DNA of 64,000 nt from MPNP01 sp026710155 (GCA_965200885.1 OZ241737.1:1674001-1738000); one strand, 5' to 3'. Positions 9,355-18,856 are shown, numbered from the stretch's first letter. Program-made: numbers and translations. Notes: generated by a model from the letters alone, not told the origin.

Positions 9355-9595
9355 GGTATTGTATTTTTCCTGGTTGAGGGAACGGATTGGTGTTCCCTCT
9401 GAATCAATAGAAACTGATGCCGTCAGGGTTAATGAGCTGCTCGATGAACTCAGGGAAAAGGGTGAAAGATACAAATTGGCCTTCAGACAAACCTCATCCC
9501 TATGCGTCGCGATTAATCAGGAATTGGGAGATATGGATTCGGATATTACCGAGGCTGAGGAAATTGCTTTTTTCCCGCCTATGACTGGGGGGTGA
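9344..9595 (+). CDS. moaD: Molybdopterin synthase small subunit (sulfur carrier)
   Basis: 83 residues, ubiquitin-like fold family, ending in the diagnostic Gly-Gly (FPPMTGG then stop) that is adenylated by MoeB and thiocarboxylated. Two consecutive ATG codons (9344 and 9347) are both possible starts. The start lies inside pgsA and the stop is one base before moaE, so pgsA, moaD and moaE form a tight operon. Role: donates sulfur to precursor Z in molybdenum cofactor synthesis. Confidence 0.93.
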   Translation: MMVRVLYFSWLRERIGVPSESIETDAVRVNELLDELREKGERYKLAFRQTSSLCVAINQELGDMDSDITEAEEIAFFPPMTGG

Positions 9596-9596
9596 C

Positions 9597-10043
9597 ATGA
9601 AACTGTCTGTTCAGGAGGAACCATTTTTCCCGGATGGGAAAATTGGTCACTTTTCCAACCTGAATCAAGAAACCGGAGCGATTGTCACTTTCTTGGGCAA
9701 GGTTCGCAGTGACCCTGAAAATCACCTCGATTACATGCTCATCGAGCACTATCCGGGAATGACCGAAAAGGTCATTGAAAAGATGATGGCTGAAGCCGTA
9801 AAACGGTGGAAGCTCATCGATTGCCTCGTTATTCACAGATACGGCAAATTGGTTCCTGGTGAGGATATTGTTCTGGTGGCCACATCTTCCAAACATCGCA
9901 GGGAGGCTTTTGAAGCGGCCGATTACCTCATGGATTTTCTGAAATCAAGAGCCCCATTTTGGAAGAAGGAAATATCTCAAAACGGCGAAGCATGGGTCGA
10001 AAGCAAGGAAATTGATGAGCTAGCCCTGGATCGATGGAAATAG
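9597..10043 (+). CDS. moaE: Molybdopterin synthase catalytic subunit
   Basis: 148 residues. Typical MoaE blocks are visible: TGAIVTFLGKVR, a YPGMTEK segment, the HRYGKL...GE segment, HRREAFEAADYLMDFLK and the catalytic-lysine region PFWKKE. With MoaD it converts cyclic pyranopterin monophosphate to molybdopterin. It is the last gene of the uvrC-pgsA-moaD-moaE group. A moaB gene lies about 19 kb downstream in the same window. Confidence 0.95.
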   Translation: MKLSVQEEPFFPDGKIGHFSNLNQETGAIVTFLGKVRSDPENHLDYMLIEHYPGMTEKVIEKMMAEAVKRWKLIDCLVIHRYGKLVPGEDIVLVATSSKHRREAFEAADYLMDFLKSRAPFWKKEISQNGEAWVESKEIDELALDRWK

Positions 10044-10126
10044 CAACAGCAGCAAATTCCATTTAATTGTATGGATTGAAACTGAATTCAAACTTTTCCC
10101 AGAGAAAATGAAGCAGATTACAGAAA

Positions 10127-10150
10127 AAATCATGGTTATAGCCATGATTT
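10127..10150. terminator. Hairpin after moaE, possible terminator
   Basis: Perfect 9-base arms (AAATCATGG at 10127-10135 and CCATGATTT at 10142-10150) around a 6-base loop, 84 bases past the moaE stop. An A-run precedes it and only a weak T-rich stretch follows, so termination strength is uncertain. Confidence 0.4.
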
Positions 10151-10858
10151 CCTTCAATTAACAGGCACCTCTATTTTCAGATGAATTCAAAATGGAACCG
10201 GGAATATTTTTAAACAACATGTTGATCACCAGTTACATTTTAGGCGAAAGCTCCCAAAAATGTCCAAATCACTAACAAGATCCGCCCCCCTCTTTACACA
10301 TCACTACCTTCATTTTAACCATCCGGACACACTTCTTCCTTTGATCAGAACTCAGCCTACTCCTCAAATGTACCAAACCTCTTCATGTTGCTACACAAAT
10401 CCCACAAGCCTATTTAGGCATTCAATTCCTTCATAGTCTTGTAGGGGCTGATCGGGATGGCATCAATTGTCTAACGGATAAAATACCTGGATCCACGTCA
10501 TGAATCTGGACGGGCATGTTCTTGTCACACATGGCCAACTTGGCATATTCCATTATGGTGTATTTGCAGGTTATGGCCAACCGGCAATCCAAAACAGTGA
10601 TTCCAAGCAGGGAAATTAATGGGGCTTGTAAAGATAGGTTGACCACGAAACAATCCACCTGCCTGTCAAGACAATTCAAACCGGTTCTGCGCCGGAACGG
10701 CATGTCCTCTTCACGATCGGGAGGAAAATCGCACATCCGCCAACCTATCTTTATAAACCCCCATGATTAACGTATTTTAATTGATTGGGATGAAGTTGGT
10801 ATGTACTTGTGAGAAATTTAACCACTCGACGGGTAGTAATGTATGAAGAGTCATGATT
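10151..10858. other. About 700 bases without a recognised gene
   Basis: This gap lies between moaE and the convergent defence-like operon. Open frames on both strands at 10431-10770 overlap each other. Neither shows a start with ribosome site, a domain or a family resemblance I can name. The stretch 10430-10740 is less AT-rich than its flanks and may be a decayed coding remnant. Confidence 0.4.
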
Positions 10859-13800
10859 TTAGGAAATTTTTTGGTTTGAAACATCAATAACGCATACTTT
10901 AATTTTATTTTTTTGCACTGAAGTAAGAGAATTTACCAATTGTTGATGAAGTTCATCAGGACTTGATGGCCTTATTCCTTTTGGAGATATTTGTGGCTTA
11001 CAACTTTCAGATTCACCAAACCAGAAAACAACATAAATTCCATAACCCTCCGAATGAGGATCCCTTGTGTATTTAGTAATCAATTGCGATTGAATTGATG
11101 TCCAAAGATTCCTGTGACAACTTCTCTTTATTTCGATAGGCACATTAAACGGAGGAAAGGAGATGCGAATATCAGATCGCTTGTCGTTAGCGTAAGTACC
11201 TTCTGGTTGACCATCTATCCCTAGTGATTGAAGTTTGTTATTCAAATCATACAATAAACGGTCTCGACATATATTTTCCGGACAAGGTTCATTAGCACCA
11301 CCAGAGTTATCCACATTCCAGTACTTCCTCCAATCAGAAGTATTAGAATTTCGAATATTATTTTTGATTTCATTTAGAAAATCGTAAGTCAGAACTGCTA
11401 GCTCAGCTGGATTTGAAGGTTTTTTATTTTCTAAGGTTCCAAGGACATTTTTCAAATTACAATATTTGAATTCTGCTTCACGACGGGTTACCACTTGTTG
11501 CTGGTAAGCATCTTCCAGATAGTTTTTCCAACGTATTAGTTGTTTATCTGAAACCAGTTCCTTTAAGGCATGAGTTGCCTTCTCAGAAGAAATCTTAGAC
11601 AGTTGGTTAACATAATCTTTGACAATATCTGCAATGGTCATTTCTCTGGTTACGAATCCAGCTTTGCCAGAAACTAATTGTAATTGATAGGGGAAAAATG
11701 AACCTCCAAGATGTTTTATGATTAGTTTTATTACCTTAACCCTTAATCCGACATCCGTGTCAGTTTGGATGGAAAAGAATTTCTTTTCTATAGTATTGGC
11801 AAAGTATCTTATTCTTCTCTCATTCCTTGGAATTTCATCTATTACATTTTTAATATAAGTTTCTGGGTCTATGCATAAACCCAGTGCCAACCAGTAAATA
11901 CGCTGCTCTATGTTCATGCTTTTGTGCTTGAGCTTTTTGCTAACTAATTCTGGTAGATTTTGAGAATTATGCTTTCTTGCAGCGAAAAAAAGATAACCGA
12001 GCTGAGTTAATTGATCAGCTTTGCACCTGACTGGAAATCGTTTCAAAATTCTAAAAGCAGCATATTTCGCAACCTCTTCATACTCTTTGGAGAATGACAA
12101 ATCATAGAGATGTTTAGTTCTACTCGTTTTTGATCTAAGAGTGGTTAAAGCATACTCCACCAATACATCAGCTACTATCATAGGATGATTTGACAATATC
12201 CAATTGTACCATGAGGGAGGGTATTGTTGCTCAAGATATTTACTCAAGATGGAAGTAATATAAACAGCAACACACAAACGCAAATATTTGTCTTCCAATT
12301 TTGGTAGGAATGATTCACCTTCCTTTGATTTTTCTTCAAAACCAGCCAGTAATGGTGAGGATAGTGGATGTCGTTTATATTGCGAGTCAAGCTTTATAAT
12401 ATTGCTAACTGTGGGTAGATCATTTCGTAAGAGACTTTCAGAAAAGCTTAATATAACTGCATCAACCAAATCTTGGTCTCCGTTTAAGACATGCTCCAAT
12501 CTTTCCCTTGGTGAATTGCCCTCAGGAACATCATCAAATTCACCAAAATATACTTCAGCAAGATTGTGAAGCAAAACTGGACTAACTGTGTTATTGCGAA
12601 TTTCTTTTTCATATGGTTTCACTTGATCATGCCAATTAGGTCTTCCCTGCAAGTTTTGATTAGGCCATCCTGAATTAATTTCAGCTGATTGCTGGTTGTT
12701 TGGTAATTTTATTCTTTCGTTAAATATCGTATGGAGGTTCCCCCTATTCTCAAGGGCATTGGATATGGTTTTGAGGTTAAGGTTTTTATTGCAATTTCCT
12801 TCATAAAAGTGGTTAGCTAACTGTGTAATGTACCATCTAGCAGCTATCGGGTTTTCAGCTATTAAAGCTTGGTCAAGACACCAATCGCAAAAATCTGAGG
12901 GGGATACAAAATCAAACAATCTTCCCTTTTTTTCTAAATGCAAACAACGAAACAATTCGTCATAGCTTTCAGAATTTTTGGAGCACTCATTTACACTTTT
13001 ACTTAATAATGATTTCCAAATATCTGGATGATTACTTAACCACTGACGTATCTGTGAGCTCTCGGAAGAATTAAGTTTATGCGTTGAATTTGCCTTATAC
13101 GTAACACCCAACCATTTGAACAATTTGTCCAGATCAATATCATTTTCTGATTTCTGTAGAAAATGATACAAAATTATTGAAGTGAAACACCTTGGACTAT
13201 ACCGGGTTATTCCTTTTGATCGTACTTCTAGAGGCAGTGCGTAGAATTTTTCTGTAAGTTGATCAAGTATTACGCTTAATTGTTTAGGGTTGGATTTGTT
13301 AGGTAATTCGTAACGCCAGAAATATTCGTATTGTTTCAATAAACTAAATGATTCCCTTGGAACTTTAAGGTACTTCAGTATTTCTTGTTCGGTTATTTCT
13401 GTAGGATAGAGAATCGACAAAATGTGACCAAGCAAACAATCTCGTGGGTCATTTATCTCACCTGAATAAATGTCCTCACATATTTCCTTGAGTTTAATTA
13501 TATTTCCTTCTTGATAATTCGCCAATACATCTACCGCCAATAACTTGATTCCCGTCCACCATCCATCATCACAAATTATCTTAACCAAGTTATCTGTAAT
13601 ACTAGGTAGAGGCTTTCCTTGTTGAAGTGCTTGTAGCAGGACTAAAAGGAAAGATTGCTCAGTATTCGAATATGAAATTGAATTGAGAATTTTACATATC
13701 TCACTTTCCATATCTGGAGTAATTAGATCACCAATGCGATTATCAAGCTTCATTACCTGCATCAAACTTGGAAATATTTCAGCTTCGTCTTGCAGTTTTT

Positions 13801-14959
13801 CCAAAAGTGTTTGCTTTTCGTCAGGAGAAAAATTGACCACATCACCGTAGAGTATTGTTCCCAAGGGATCTCTCGCAAAAATTTCAGTTCTGCTAAGTTC
13901 GTTATGTGATGCAAACCATGCTGAAAGCCCCCGAAGTTCTGATGCTACTTTACCATCATACCCAGTGACCAACGCAAGAATTCTTGATGGTGGTAGCCCT
14001 TCATTTACAAGTTCTGACAAATATCTTCCTGCCAAAAACTCAGCAATCTGCCGATGTATTGGTATGTATTTTCCAGAAGATGGAGAACTGAACAACTTGC
14101 TTTGTAGACAAAATCTAATAGTTTTTTGCTTTATTCCCGATATTTCATCCAATAAAATGTGATTATGATTTTCATTATCGGCGAAACCCTCAAGCCCAGT
14201 TAGAAGAAAAATAGCACAAAGTTGACCACAATCATTTATCAAATCATTGATGTTACTGTGATTAGACCTTGTTGCTATAGAATGTTCCTCATTGTGTTCT
14301 TTTACTAGTGATTTACATGCCCGTTCAAATACCTCTTTTCTATTTATGGGCCAATTGTTTCCAGTTCCGACTGCCAAGGCCAGCATTTTTAGACTCTGAG
14401 GATTTGATAATAGATCTTTAAGTCCAAAATCCTTAGCTTGGGATATGAATATATCTGGGTCTGGGATATTAAATTCATCACTTTTGAGAATTTGGCGAAT
14501 ATCTTCTAAATTGAGAGGATCAAGTTGAAGAATCTTTATATTATTGTCTTGGGATACCTTTTTGATATTTTCCTCGTCATTAGAACCTAACCAGTCTGCT
14601 TCACGGCAAGAAAGACGAAATTTTGGTTTGTTAAGTTTGTTGAGTTTATTTCTGATTTTGTCCAATGTTGTGCGCCCATCACCTTCACCGGCCCTTTGTT
14701 CATCAAGTCCATCGATAAATAGTGGGGTTTTGTTATATTCTTGATCAAGAGTGATAAAATCCCTTGCAGTAATAAAGTCCCCACCTTGTTGCTCAGCTTC
14801 TTGCTTGAAAATCGTTGTCTTTCCTGAACCTGGTGGTCCAAGCAATATATAAGCAGAACAATCCTGCCATTTCTCAATCGAATGAAATTGGGGTATTCTC
14901 GAATCATTGGAATTAGAAGATTTTATTTCATGACATGTTCGTTCAACGTATTTGGTCAT
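10859..14959 (-). CDS. NACHT-type NTPase with large helical middle and C-terminal PD-(D/E)xK nuclease domain
   Basis: 1366 residues. The P-loop NTPase lies at the very N-terminus: Walker A GPPGSGKT at 41-48 and Walker B LFIDGLDEQ at 80-88. The DGLDE form is typical of NACHT/STAND ATPases. About 1000 leucine-rich, helical residues follow, probably a repeat solenoid sensor. The C-terminus carries a restriction-endonuclease-like core: Asp about 1263 in SDIRI, Glu about 1276 and Lys about 1278 in PIEIKRS, then a helix with SIQSQLITKY. No signal peptide or membrane segment is seen. Its ATG overlaps the stop of the upstream DUF4143 ATPase (ATGA). By analogy with bacterial NACHT and Avs proteins, I infer a sensor-nuclease that cleaves DNA or RNA on sensing a phage product. 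The effector at the C-terminus differs from the usual N-terminal placement in Avs. Function is inferred. Confidence 0.75.
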   Translation of the reverse strand: MTKYVERTCHEIKSSNSNDSRIPQFHSIEKWQDCSAYILLGPPGSGKTTIFKQEAEQQGGDFITARDFITLDQEYNKTPLFIDGLDEQRAGEGDGRTTLDKIRNKLNKLNKPKFRLSCREADWLGSNDEENIKKVSQDNNIKILQLDPLNLEDIRQILKSDEFNIPDPDIFISQAKDFGLKDLLSNPQSLKMLALAVGTGNNWPINRKEVFERACKSLVKEHNEEHSIATRSNHSNINDLINDCGQLCAIFLLTGLEGFADNENHNHILLDEISGIKQKTIRFCLQSKLFSSPSSGKYIPIHRQIAEFLAGRYLSELVNEGLPPSRILALVTGYDGKVASELRGLSAWFASHNELSRTEIFARDPLGTILYGDVVNFSPDEKQTLLEKLQDEAEIFPSLMQVMKLDNRIGDLITPDMESEICKILNSISYSNTEQSFLLVLLQALQQGKPLPSITDNLVKIICDDGWWTGIKLLAVDVLANYQEGNIIKLKEICEDIYSGEINDPRDCLLGHILSILYPTEITEQEILKYLKVPRESFSLLKQYEYFWRYELPNKSNPKQLSVILDQLTEKFYALPLEVRSKGITRYSPRCFTSIILYHFLQKSENDIDLDKLFKWLGVTYKANSTHKLNSSESSQIRQWLSNHPDIWKSLLSKSVNECSKNSESYDELFRCLHLEKKGRLFDFVSPSDFCDWCLDQALIAENPIAARWYITQLANHFYEGNCNKNLNLKTISNALENRGNLHTIFNERIKLPNNQQSAEINSGWPNQNLQGRPNWHDQVKPYEKEIRNNTVSPVLLHNLAEVYFGEFDDVPEGNSPRERLEHVLNGDQDLVDAVILSFSESLLRNDLPTVSNIIKLDSQYKRHPLSSPLLAGFEEKSKEGESFLPKLEDKYLRLCVAVYITSILSKYLEQQYPPSWYNWILSNHPMIVADVLVEYALTTLRSKTSRTKHLYDLSFSKEYEEVAKYAAFRILKRFPVRCKADQLTQLGYLFFAARKHNSQNLPELVSKKLKHKSMNIEQRIYWLALGLCIDPETYIKNVIDEIPRNERRIRYFANTIEKKFFSIQTDTDVGLRVKVIKLIIKHLGGSFFPYQLQLVSGKAGFVTREMTIADIVKDYVNQLSKISSEKATHALKELVSDKQLIRWKNYLEDAYQQQVVTRREAEFKYCNLKNVLGTLENKKPSNPAELAVLTYDFLNEIKNNIRNSNTSDWRKYWNVDNSGGANEPCPENICRDRLLYDLNNKLQSLGIDGQPEGTYANDKRSDIRISFPPFNVPIEIKRSCHRNLWTSIQSQLITKYTRDPHSEGYGIYVVFWFGESESCKPQISPKGIRPSSPDELHQQLVNSLTSVQKNKIKVCVIDVSNQKIS

Positions 14960-16227
14960 TCAATCTCCAATAATTCATCTGCTGGAGTCATGAAAAATTC
15001 TGAAAATGGGATTCCTCCCTCACCAACGATGAAAGATTTAGTAGGTTGGAAACGCTCTTTAAATTTAAACAGACCGTCTAAATTTGGTTTACGAGTTCCA
15101 CTTTTTACCTCTATGGCTATTAAATCTGGGCCTACTTTCAGTACAAAATCCACCTCATGATATTTTTCACGCCAATAATACAATTTTGTATTGTATTTTC
15201 TTGTATTCAAAAGATGTGCCCCAACAGCACTTTCGACTAAGTGTCCCCAATAGCTTCTATCAGATTTGGCTTGACTAAATGAATAATCTGAACTTGCGGA
15301 AATTAGAGCCGTGTTAAACACATTCAATTTTGGGCTTGATGACCTTATCCGATATGGTTTCAATGAATAAGTCTCAAGACCAGTAATGAGACCGGCCATT
15401 GACAAGAGTTCGAGGTACCTGGCTAAAGTTGTTGTATTGCCGGCATCATCTAGTTGCCCAAGCATTTTATTATATGACAAAATTTGTCCTGAATAATCTG
15501 TACCTAAATGAAAAAGCTTTTTTAGTAGAGCCGGTTTGTCTACACGTTGTAATTTTAAGATATCTTTTTCTATATTTGGTTCGATTATTGCTTCGGTAAT
15601 ATATTCTCTCCATCTGTCCTGATCACTGACCAAATAAGCTGCTTCTGGATATCCTCCAAAGTAAATGAATTGATCAAGGTCAAATTCGAAAGCCTCCAAC
15701 ATTTCAGAAAACGACCAGTGCATAAGCTGAATTGTTTCAAATCTACCTGCAAGGCTTTCGTTCAACCCCTTCTGCATTAGCAAGGGTGCTGAACCTAGCA
15801 ATATTACGTGGAATTGTTGATTCTTCCTTCGGTCTGCATCCCAAAGCCCTTTGACAATTTCTGACCAATTCGGAATTTTCTGGATTTCATCAATGGCAAG
15901 AATAAAACCCTTTTCACTTTTATTAGATAATGACCTGGCCTCCTCCCATTCTCTTACTAACCACCTTCTGTCTCTTATGTTACTATCCAGTAAATAAAGA
16001 TTTCCATTTCCCCGGGTTGGGTCAAAATCTGGATTCAAGGTATTTTCAATCGAGTAGGGTTCATCTGCTGCAACAAACTTAGATGGTAAAGCCTGGTTGT
16101 TTAAAGTTTGCGTCACTAGTGTTGTTTTTCCAACCTGCCGAGGTCCAGAAACATAAATTATACGTCTTGGCTTTTCATTCAAGCGACTTAACAAAGTTGA
16201 AAACTGAGCACGTCTATATTCTATCAT
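14956..16227 (-). CDS. AAA_14 / DUF4143 ATPase, first gene of the palindrome-headed operon
   Basis: 423 residues. Walker A GPRQVGKT at 28-35, Walker B LAIDEIQ at 110-116, and a sensor LLGSAP segment: the AAA_14 fold. The C-terminal DUF4143 part has D360...E373-V-K375 in EVDFVLKVGP and IAIEVKSG, a PD-(D/E)xK-like arrangement. Such ATPases are common in bacteria and archaea but functionally uncharacterised to my knowledge. The gene is coupled to the 1366-residue NACHT-nuclease by a 4-base overlap. The ATG at 16227 has only a weak site (AGAAG) and sits 9 bases after a perfect 36-base palindrome. Inference: it is either a regulator or loader of the large nuclease, or an autonomous selfish ATPase that carried it in. 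Confidence 0.85.
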   Translation of the reverse strand: MIEYRRAQFSTLLSRLNEKPRRIIYVSGPRQVGKTTLVTQTLNNQALPSKFVAADEPYSIENTLNPDFDPTRGNGNLYLLDSNIRDRRWLVREWEEARSLSNKSEKGFILAIDEIQKIPNWSEIVKGLWDADRRKNQQFHVILLGSAPLLMQKGLNESLAGRFETIQLMHWSFSEMLEAFEFDLDQFIYFGGYPEAAYLVSDQDRWREYITEAIIEPNIEKDILKLQRVDKPALLKKLFHLGTDYSGQILSYNKMLGQLDDAGNTTTLARYLELLSMAGLITGLETYSLKPYRIRSSSPKLNVFNTALISASSDYSFSQAKSDRSYWGHLVESAVGAHLLNTRKYNTKLYYWREKYHEVDFVLKVGPDLIAIEVKSGTRKPNLDGLFKFKERFQPTKSFIVGEGGIPFSEFFMTPADELLEIE

Positions 16228-16235
16228 TATCTTCT

Positions 16236-16271
16236 ATTACTATATTGAGTAATTTTACTCAATATAGTAAT
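16236..16271. repeat. Perfect 36-base palindrome next to operon start (operator or hairpin)
   Basis: Arms ATTACTATATTGAGTAA and its exact complement are separated only by TT. It lies 9 bases before the ATG of the DUF4143 ATPase and overlaps the predicted -10 element. Its core TATTGAGTAA is shared with the second palindrome at 16368-16409. Confidence 0.9.
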
Positions 16272-16289
16272 CAATGATTCTAAATGCAA
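16261..16289 (-). promoter_or_regulatory. Promoter candidate of the DUF4143-NACHT operon, -10 inside a palindrome
   Basis: On the minus strand TTGCAT (16289-16284) and TATATT (16266-16261) are spaced by 17 bases. The -10 lies inside the left arm of the perfect palindrome 16236-16271, so a protein bound to the palindrome would block polymerase. The leader would be only about 25 bases. Called by eye. Confidence 0.4.
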
Positions 16290-16367
16290 TATTTACCCTT
16301 TTAGTTCTTATACATCCCAATTAAATCTGAAGTATATAAAGAGGATTAAATAAGGGTATTTGCTTAG

Positions 16368-16409
16368 TTAATTACTGTATTGAGTAATTTTACTCAATAC
16401 AGTAATTAA
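16368..16409. repeat. Perfect 42-base palindrome, second copy of the TATTGAGTAA motif
   Basis: Arms TTAATTACTGTATTGAGTAA (20 bases) and exact complement around TT. The core matches the first palindrome, but one arm base differs (CTGTATTG here, CTATATTG there) and the change is matched in the other arm. Such compensation implies selection for the dyad. Centre-to-centre distance to the first palindrome is about 135 bases. Confidence 0.9.
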
Positions 16410-16441
16410 AATTGGAACCTATAAAGACGGTTGGCAACGAA

Positions 16442-16878
16442 TCAATCCATCAGTTTGTCAAGACGGTATTCAAACTGCCTCTGCCTCAATTCGCTTTCCC
16501 TCGTCAATTCCTCCTGGTAATAAAGTTTTCAGACAATTCCCACCAGTTCCTCGATGGTGGAGGGAAAGGCATGGGAATGGTTTGTAGATCTCCAATGTAA
16601 ACATGCGGAATCCCGGCATCTTTCTTCAGGTTATGAATGTGTTGTTGCCTCATTCTCAAAAACCGGTATAGGTATCTTTGCAACAGAATGGAATTGCCGG
16701 CATGGATTGAAAAGGAAACGGACAGCCGGACAGGACTTGTCAGGCTAAATCCACGAGACAGTTTTGCTCTGACATGTTTCACCTGCCTTGATGATATTAT
16801 TCTTGTTGATGTCAATATAATTATTCTATCGTGTTTGAAAGAAAAATCGACTCGGATAGCCGTGAGGCCGTACCCCAT
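16442..16878 (-). pseudogene. Type I restriction specificity subunit (HsdS) fragment, frameshifted
   Basis: The minus strand encodes the conserved C-terminal parts of an HsdS protein. First comes LLQRYLYRFLRMRQQHIHNL followed by GIPHVYIGDLQTIPMPFPPP, the end of a target-recognition domain. After a frameshift comes EELTRESELRQRQFEYRLDKL then stop, the terminal coiled coil. No hsdM or hsdR is nearby. The last 120 bases are closely similar to a second fragment at 34380-34520, which is in the opposite orientation. It is a relic, not a functional gene. Confidence 0.7.
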
Positions 16879-16951
16879 TCAGTAAACAATAAATTGATGA
16901 TCCTTTTTCAGGTGCTGCTGATATTGATTGGCCAATGTTGATCACGAATGA

Positions 16952-18856
16952 TCATCCGGCTTCTTCGTAAATTTTGGCTTTTTCCTCGTCATACCACCAA
17001 AGATACATTTCCCCCAGATCATAAGGTGGCAGGTTTTCGGGACGGGAATAAATGTTTCTATAGGCAACCCGATGTGTTCCGGAATACCAGTTGGGAACCC
17101 AAATGTGCATGGATCGCAAGACCCTGTCCAGAGCCTGTACAGCAATCGTGAGTTCATCTCTGGTTTCGGCACTCTCAACTGCATCCAGAAGAGCATCAAT
17201 GGCAGGGCTTGAGACGCCCGCAATGTTGTAGCTTCCAGTCAATTCCGCACTCGCCGAACCAAATATGGAGCGGAGATTTTGCCCCGGAGTCAGGGAAAGG
17301 CTGTAACGACGGGAGGTAATGTCGAAATCAAAATTTTTCTCCAGATTCTTGACCTGAGCAGAATCCGGTGAATATATGGATGCATCAATCCCCAAGGCCT
17401 GCAGGTTTTCAATGAAAGGGGTGATAATCCTATGGGAAGATTCACCTTCCGATAAAAATTGAATCTTCAGTTTCTCTCCTTCGGCGTTGACCCTTTGCCC
17501 CTCCTCAAGTACCCATCCGGCCTCGTCCAGCAAAGCGCCAGCCTTTCGTATAATTCTTCTGTCGGCCAACTTGTCTGGGTCAGATTTTGGGGGAGTGAAT
17601 GCAGGTTCAGTGAATACCGTTTCCGGGATTAGCCCTCGCAGGGGGTCCAGCAGTGCCAGTTCACCTTCGGAAGGTAAACCTTCTGCCTGCAGGTAGGAAT
17701 TCTCCCAAAAACTGTCAGTACGCTTGTATGCATCGTAGAACAGCGTTTTGTTTGACCATTCGAAATTGAATGCCATGGCGATTGCTTCCCTTACCCGCGA
17801 GTCTGTTAATTTTTCCCGGCGTAGGTTGAACCAATAGCCTTGGGCTCCTGAGGGACGACCATCCGGAATTACTTCACGTGTGATCCGGCCACTTTCTATT
17901 TCAGGAAAATCATAACTTGTTGCCCAAAGTTTGGAATAATACTCTTCCCTGAAGTCGTAATCCCCACCCTTGAAACCTTCAAATGCAGTGGTGTAATCGT
18001 TGTAATATACAACTTTTATCGCATCATAGTTAAATCGACCCTTGTTGACAGGCAAGTCTGCTCCCCAATAATCATCTCGTCGGCGAAGTTGGGCAAATTG
18101 ACCGGCATCAGCCTTTTCAACAATATAAGGACCCGAGGCAAGAATTGGATCAAGGGATGAATCTTCAAAGTTTCTGTCGTTGAAATGGGCTTTTGAAAAA
18201 ACCGGTATTGATCCTGCCAGTACAGGTAAATCGCGTGTCTGGTGTCCTTCCCTGAAACTGAATTTGACCTGGGTATCACTGAGTGCTTCAGCTTTTTCAA
18301 TTTTTTCAAAGGACAGTCGAAAGGCAGGTGTTCCCTTTGTTTTCAGCATTTCAAAAGAGAATACCACATCATCGGCTGTTACAGGACTCCCATCGGAAAA
18401 TCGGGCCTCCTCGCGAAGATTGAATATGGCCCAGCTTCTGCTTGGCTCCGGATAGGTAATTGATTGGGCCAGGAGTCCATAACTCGAGTCAGGTTCATCA
18501 TCAGATTCTGTCATCAGGGTATCGAAGGCAATTCTAAGGTAATAGATGTGTATGGAATTCCCCTTGACAATGAAGGGGTTCAAACTGTCAAAGGTACCAA
18601 ACCCCCAGACCGACATGTTTCCACCCTTTGGGGCATCGGGATTCACATAATCGAAGTGCAGGAAGTTCTCATCATATTTCAAATCACCGAATACGGAGAT
18701 GCCATGTGATGTAATTATTTCATCAATTTCATCTGCAAGGAGTTGGTTTACCACAATCAGGTTGATTGAGAACAAGACAGTAAAAATTTTCCGGAAAAGG
18801 TTTTGAAATATCAATTTATCCATTTGGAAAGAATAATTTCGAGAAACTGTTTTCAT
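16952..18856 (-). CDS. yejA: Extracellular peptide-binding protein, family 5 (YejA-like)
   Basis: 634 residues with an N-terminal hydrophobic export signal (about residues 20-40, cleavage after QLLA). Family 5 solute-binding features are present: NPDAPKGG near the start, FDSLNPFIVKG, the SDGSPVTADDVVFSFE block and the YWFNLRREKLTDSRVREAIAMAF block. The ANPKG-like DAPKGG motif and FDSLNP are typical of YejA, the periplasmic receptor of the YejABEF peptide importer. Genes for YejF and YejE lie 44 kb away in the same window, so this may be a stand-alone receptor paralogue. The ATG at 18856 has AAGGA and AGAAG upstream. Confidence 0.85.
   Translation of the reverse strand: MKTVSRNYSFQMDKLIFQNLFRKIFTVLFSINLIVVNQLLADEIDEIITSHGISVFGDLKYDENFLHFDYVNPDAPKGGNMSVWGFGTFDSLNPFIVKGNSIHIYYLRIAFDTLMTESDDEPDSSYGLLAQSITYPEPSRSWAIFNLREEARFSDGSPVTADDVVFSFEMLKTKGTPAFRLSFEKIEKAEALSDTQVKFSFREGHQTRDLPVLAGSIPVFSKAHFNDRNFEDSSLDPILASGPYIVEKADAGQFAQLRRRDDYWGADLPVNKGRFNYDAIKVVYYNDYTTAFEGFKGGDYDFREEYYSKLWATSYDFPEIESGRITREVIPDGRPSGAQGYWFNLRREKLTDSRVREAIAMAFNFEWSNKTLFYDAYKRTDSFWENSYLQAEGLPSEGELALLDPLRGLIPETVFTEPAFTPPKSDPDKLADRRIIRKAGALLDEAGWVLEEGQRVNAEGEKLKIQFLSEGESSHRIITPFIENLQALGIDASIYSPDSAQVKNLEKNFDFDITSRRYSLSLTPGQNLRSIFGSASAELTGSYNIAGVSSPAIDALLDAVESAETRDELTIAVQALDRVLRSMHIWVPNWYSGTHRVAYRNIYSRPENLPPYDLGEMYLWWYDEEKAKIYEEAG

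Noticed and set aside
10431..10770. Overlapping open frames on both strands between moaE and the NACHT gene
   Set aside because: No ribosome site, domain or family resemblance; possibly a decayed remnant but not supportable as a gene.
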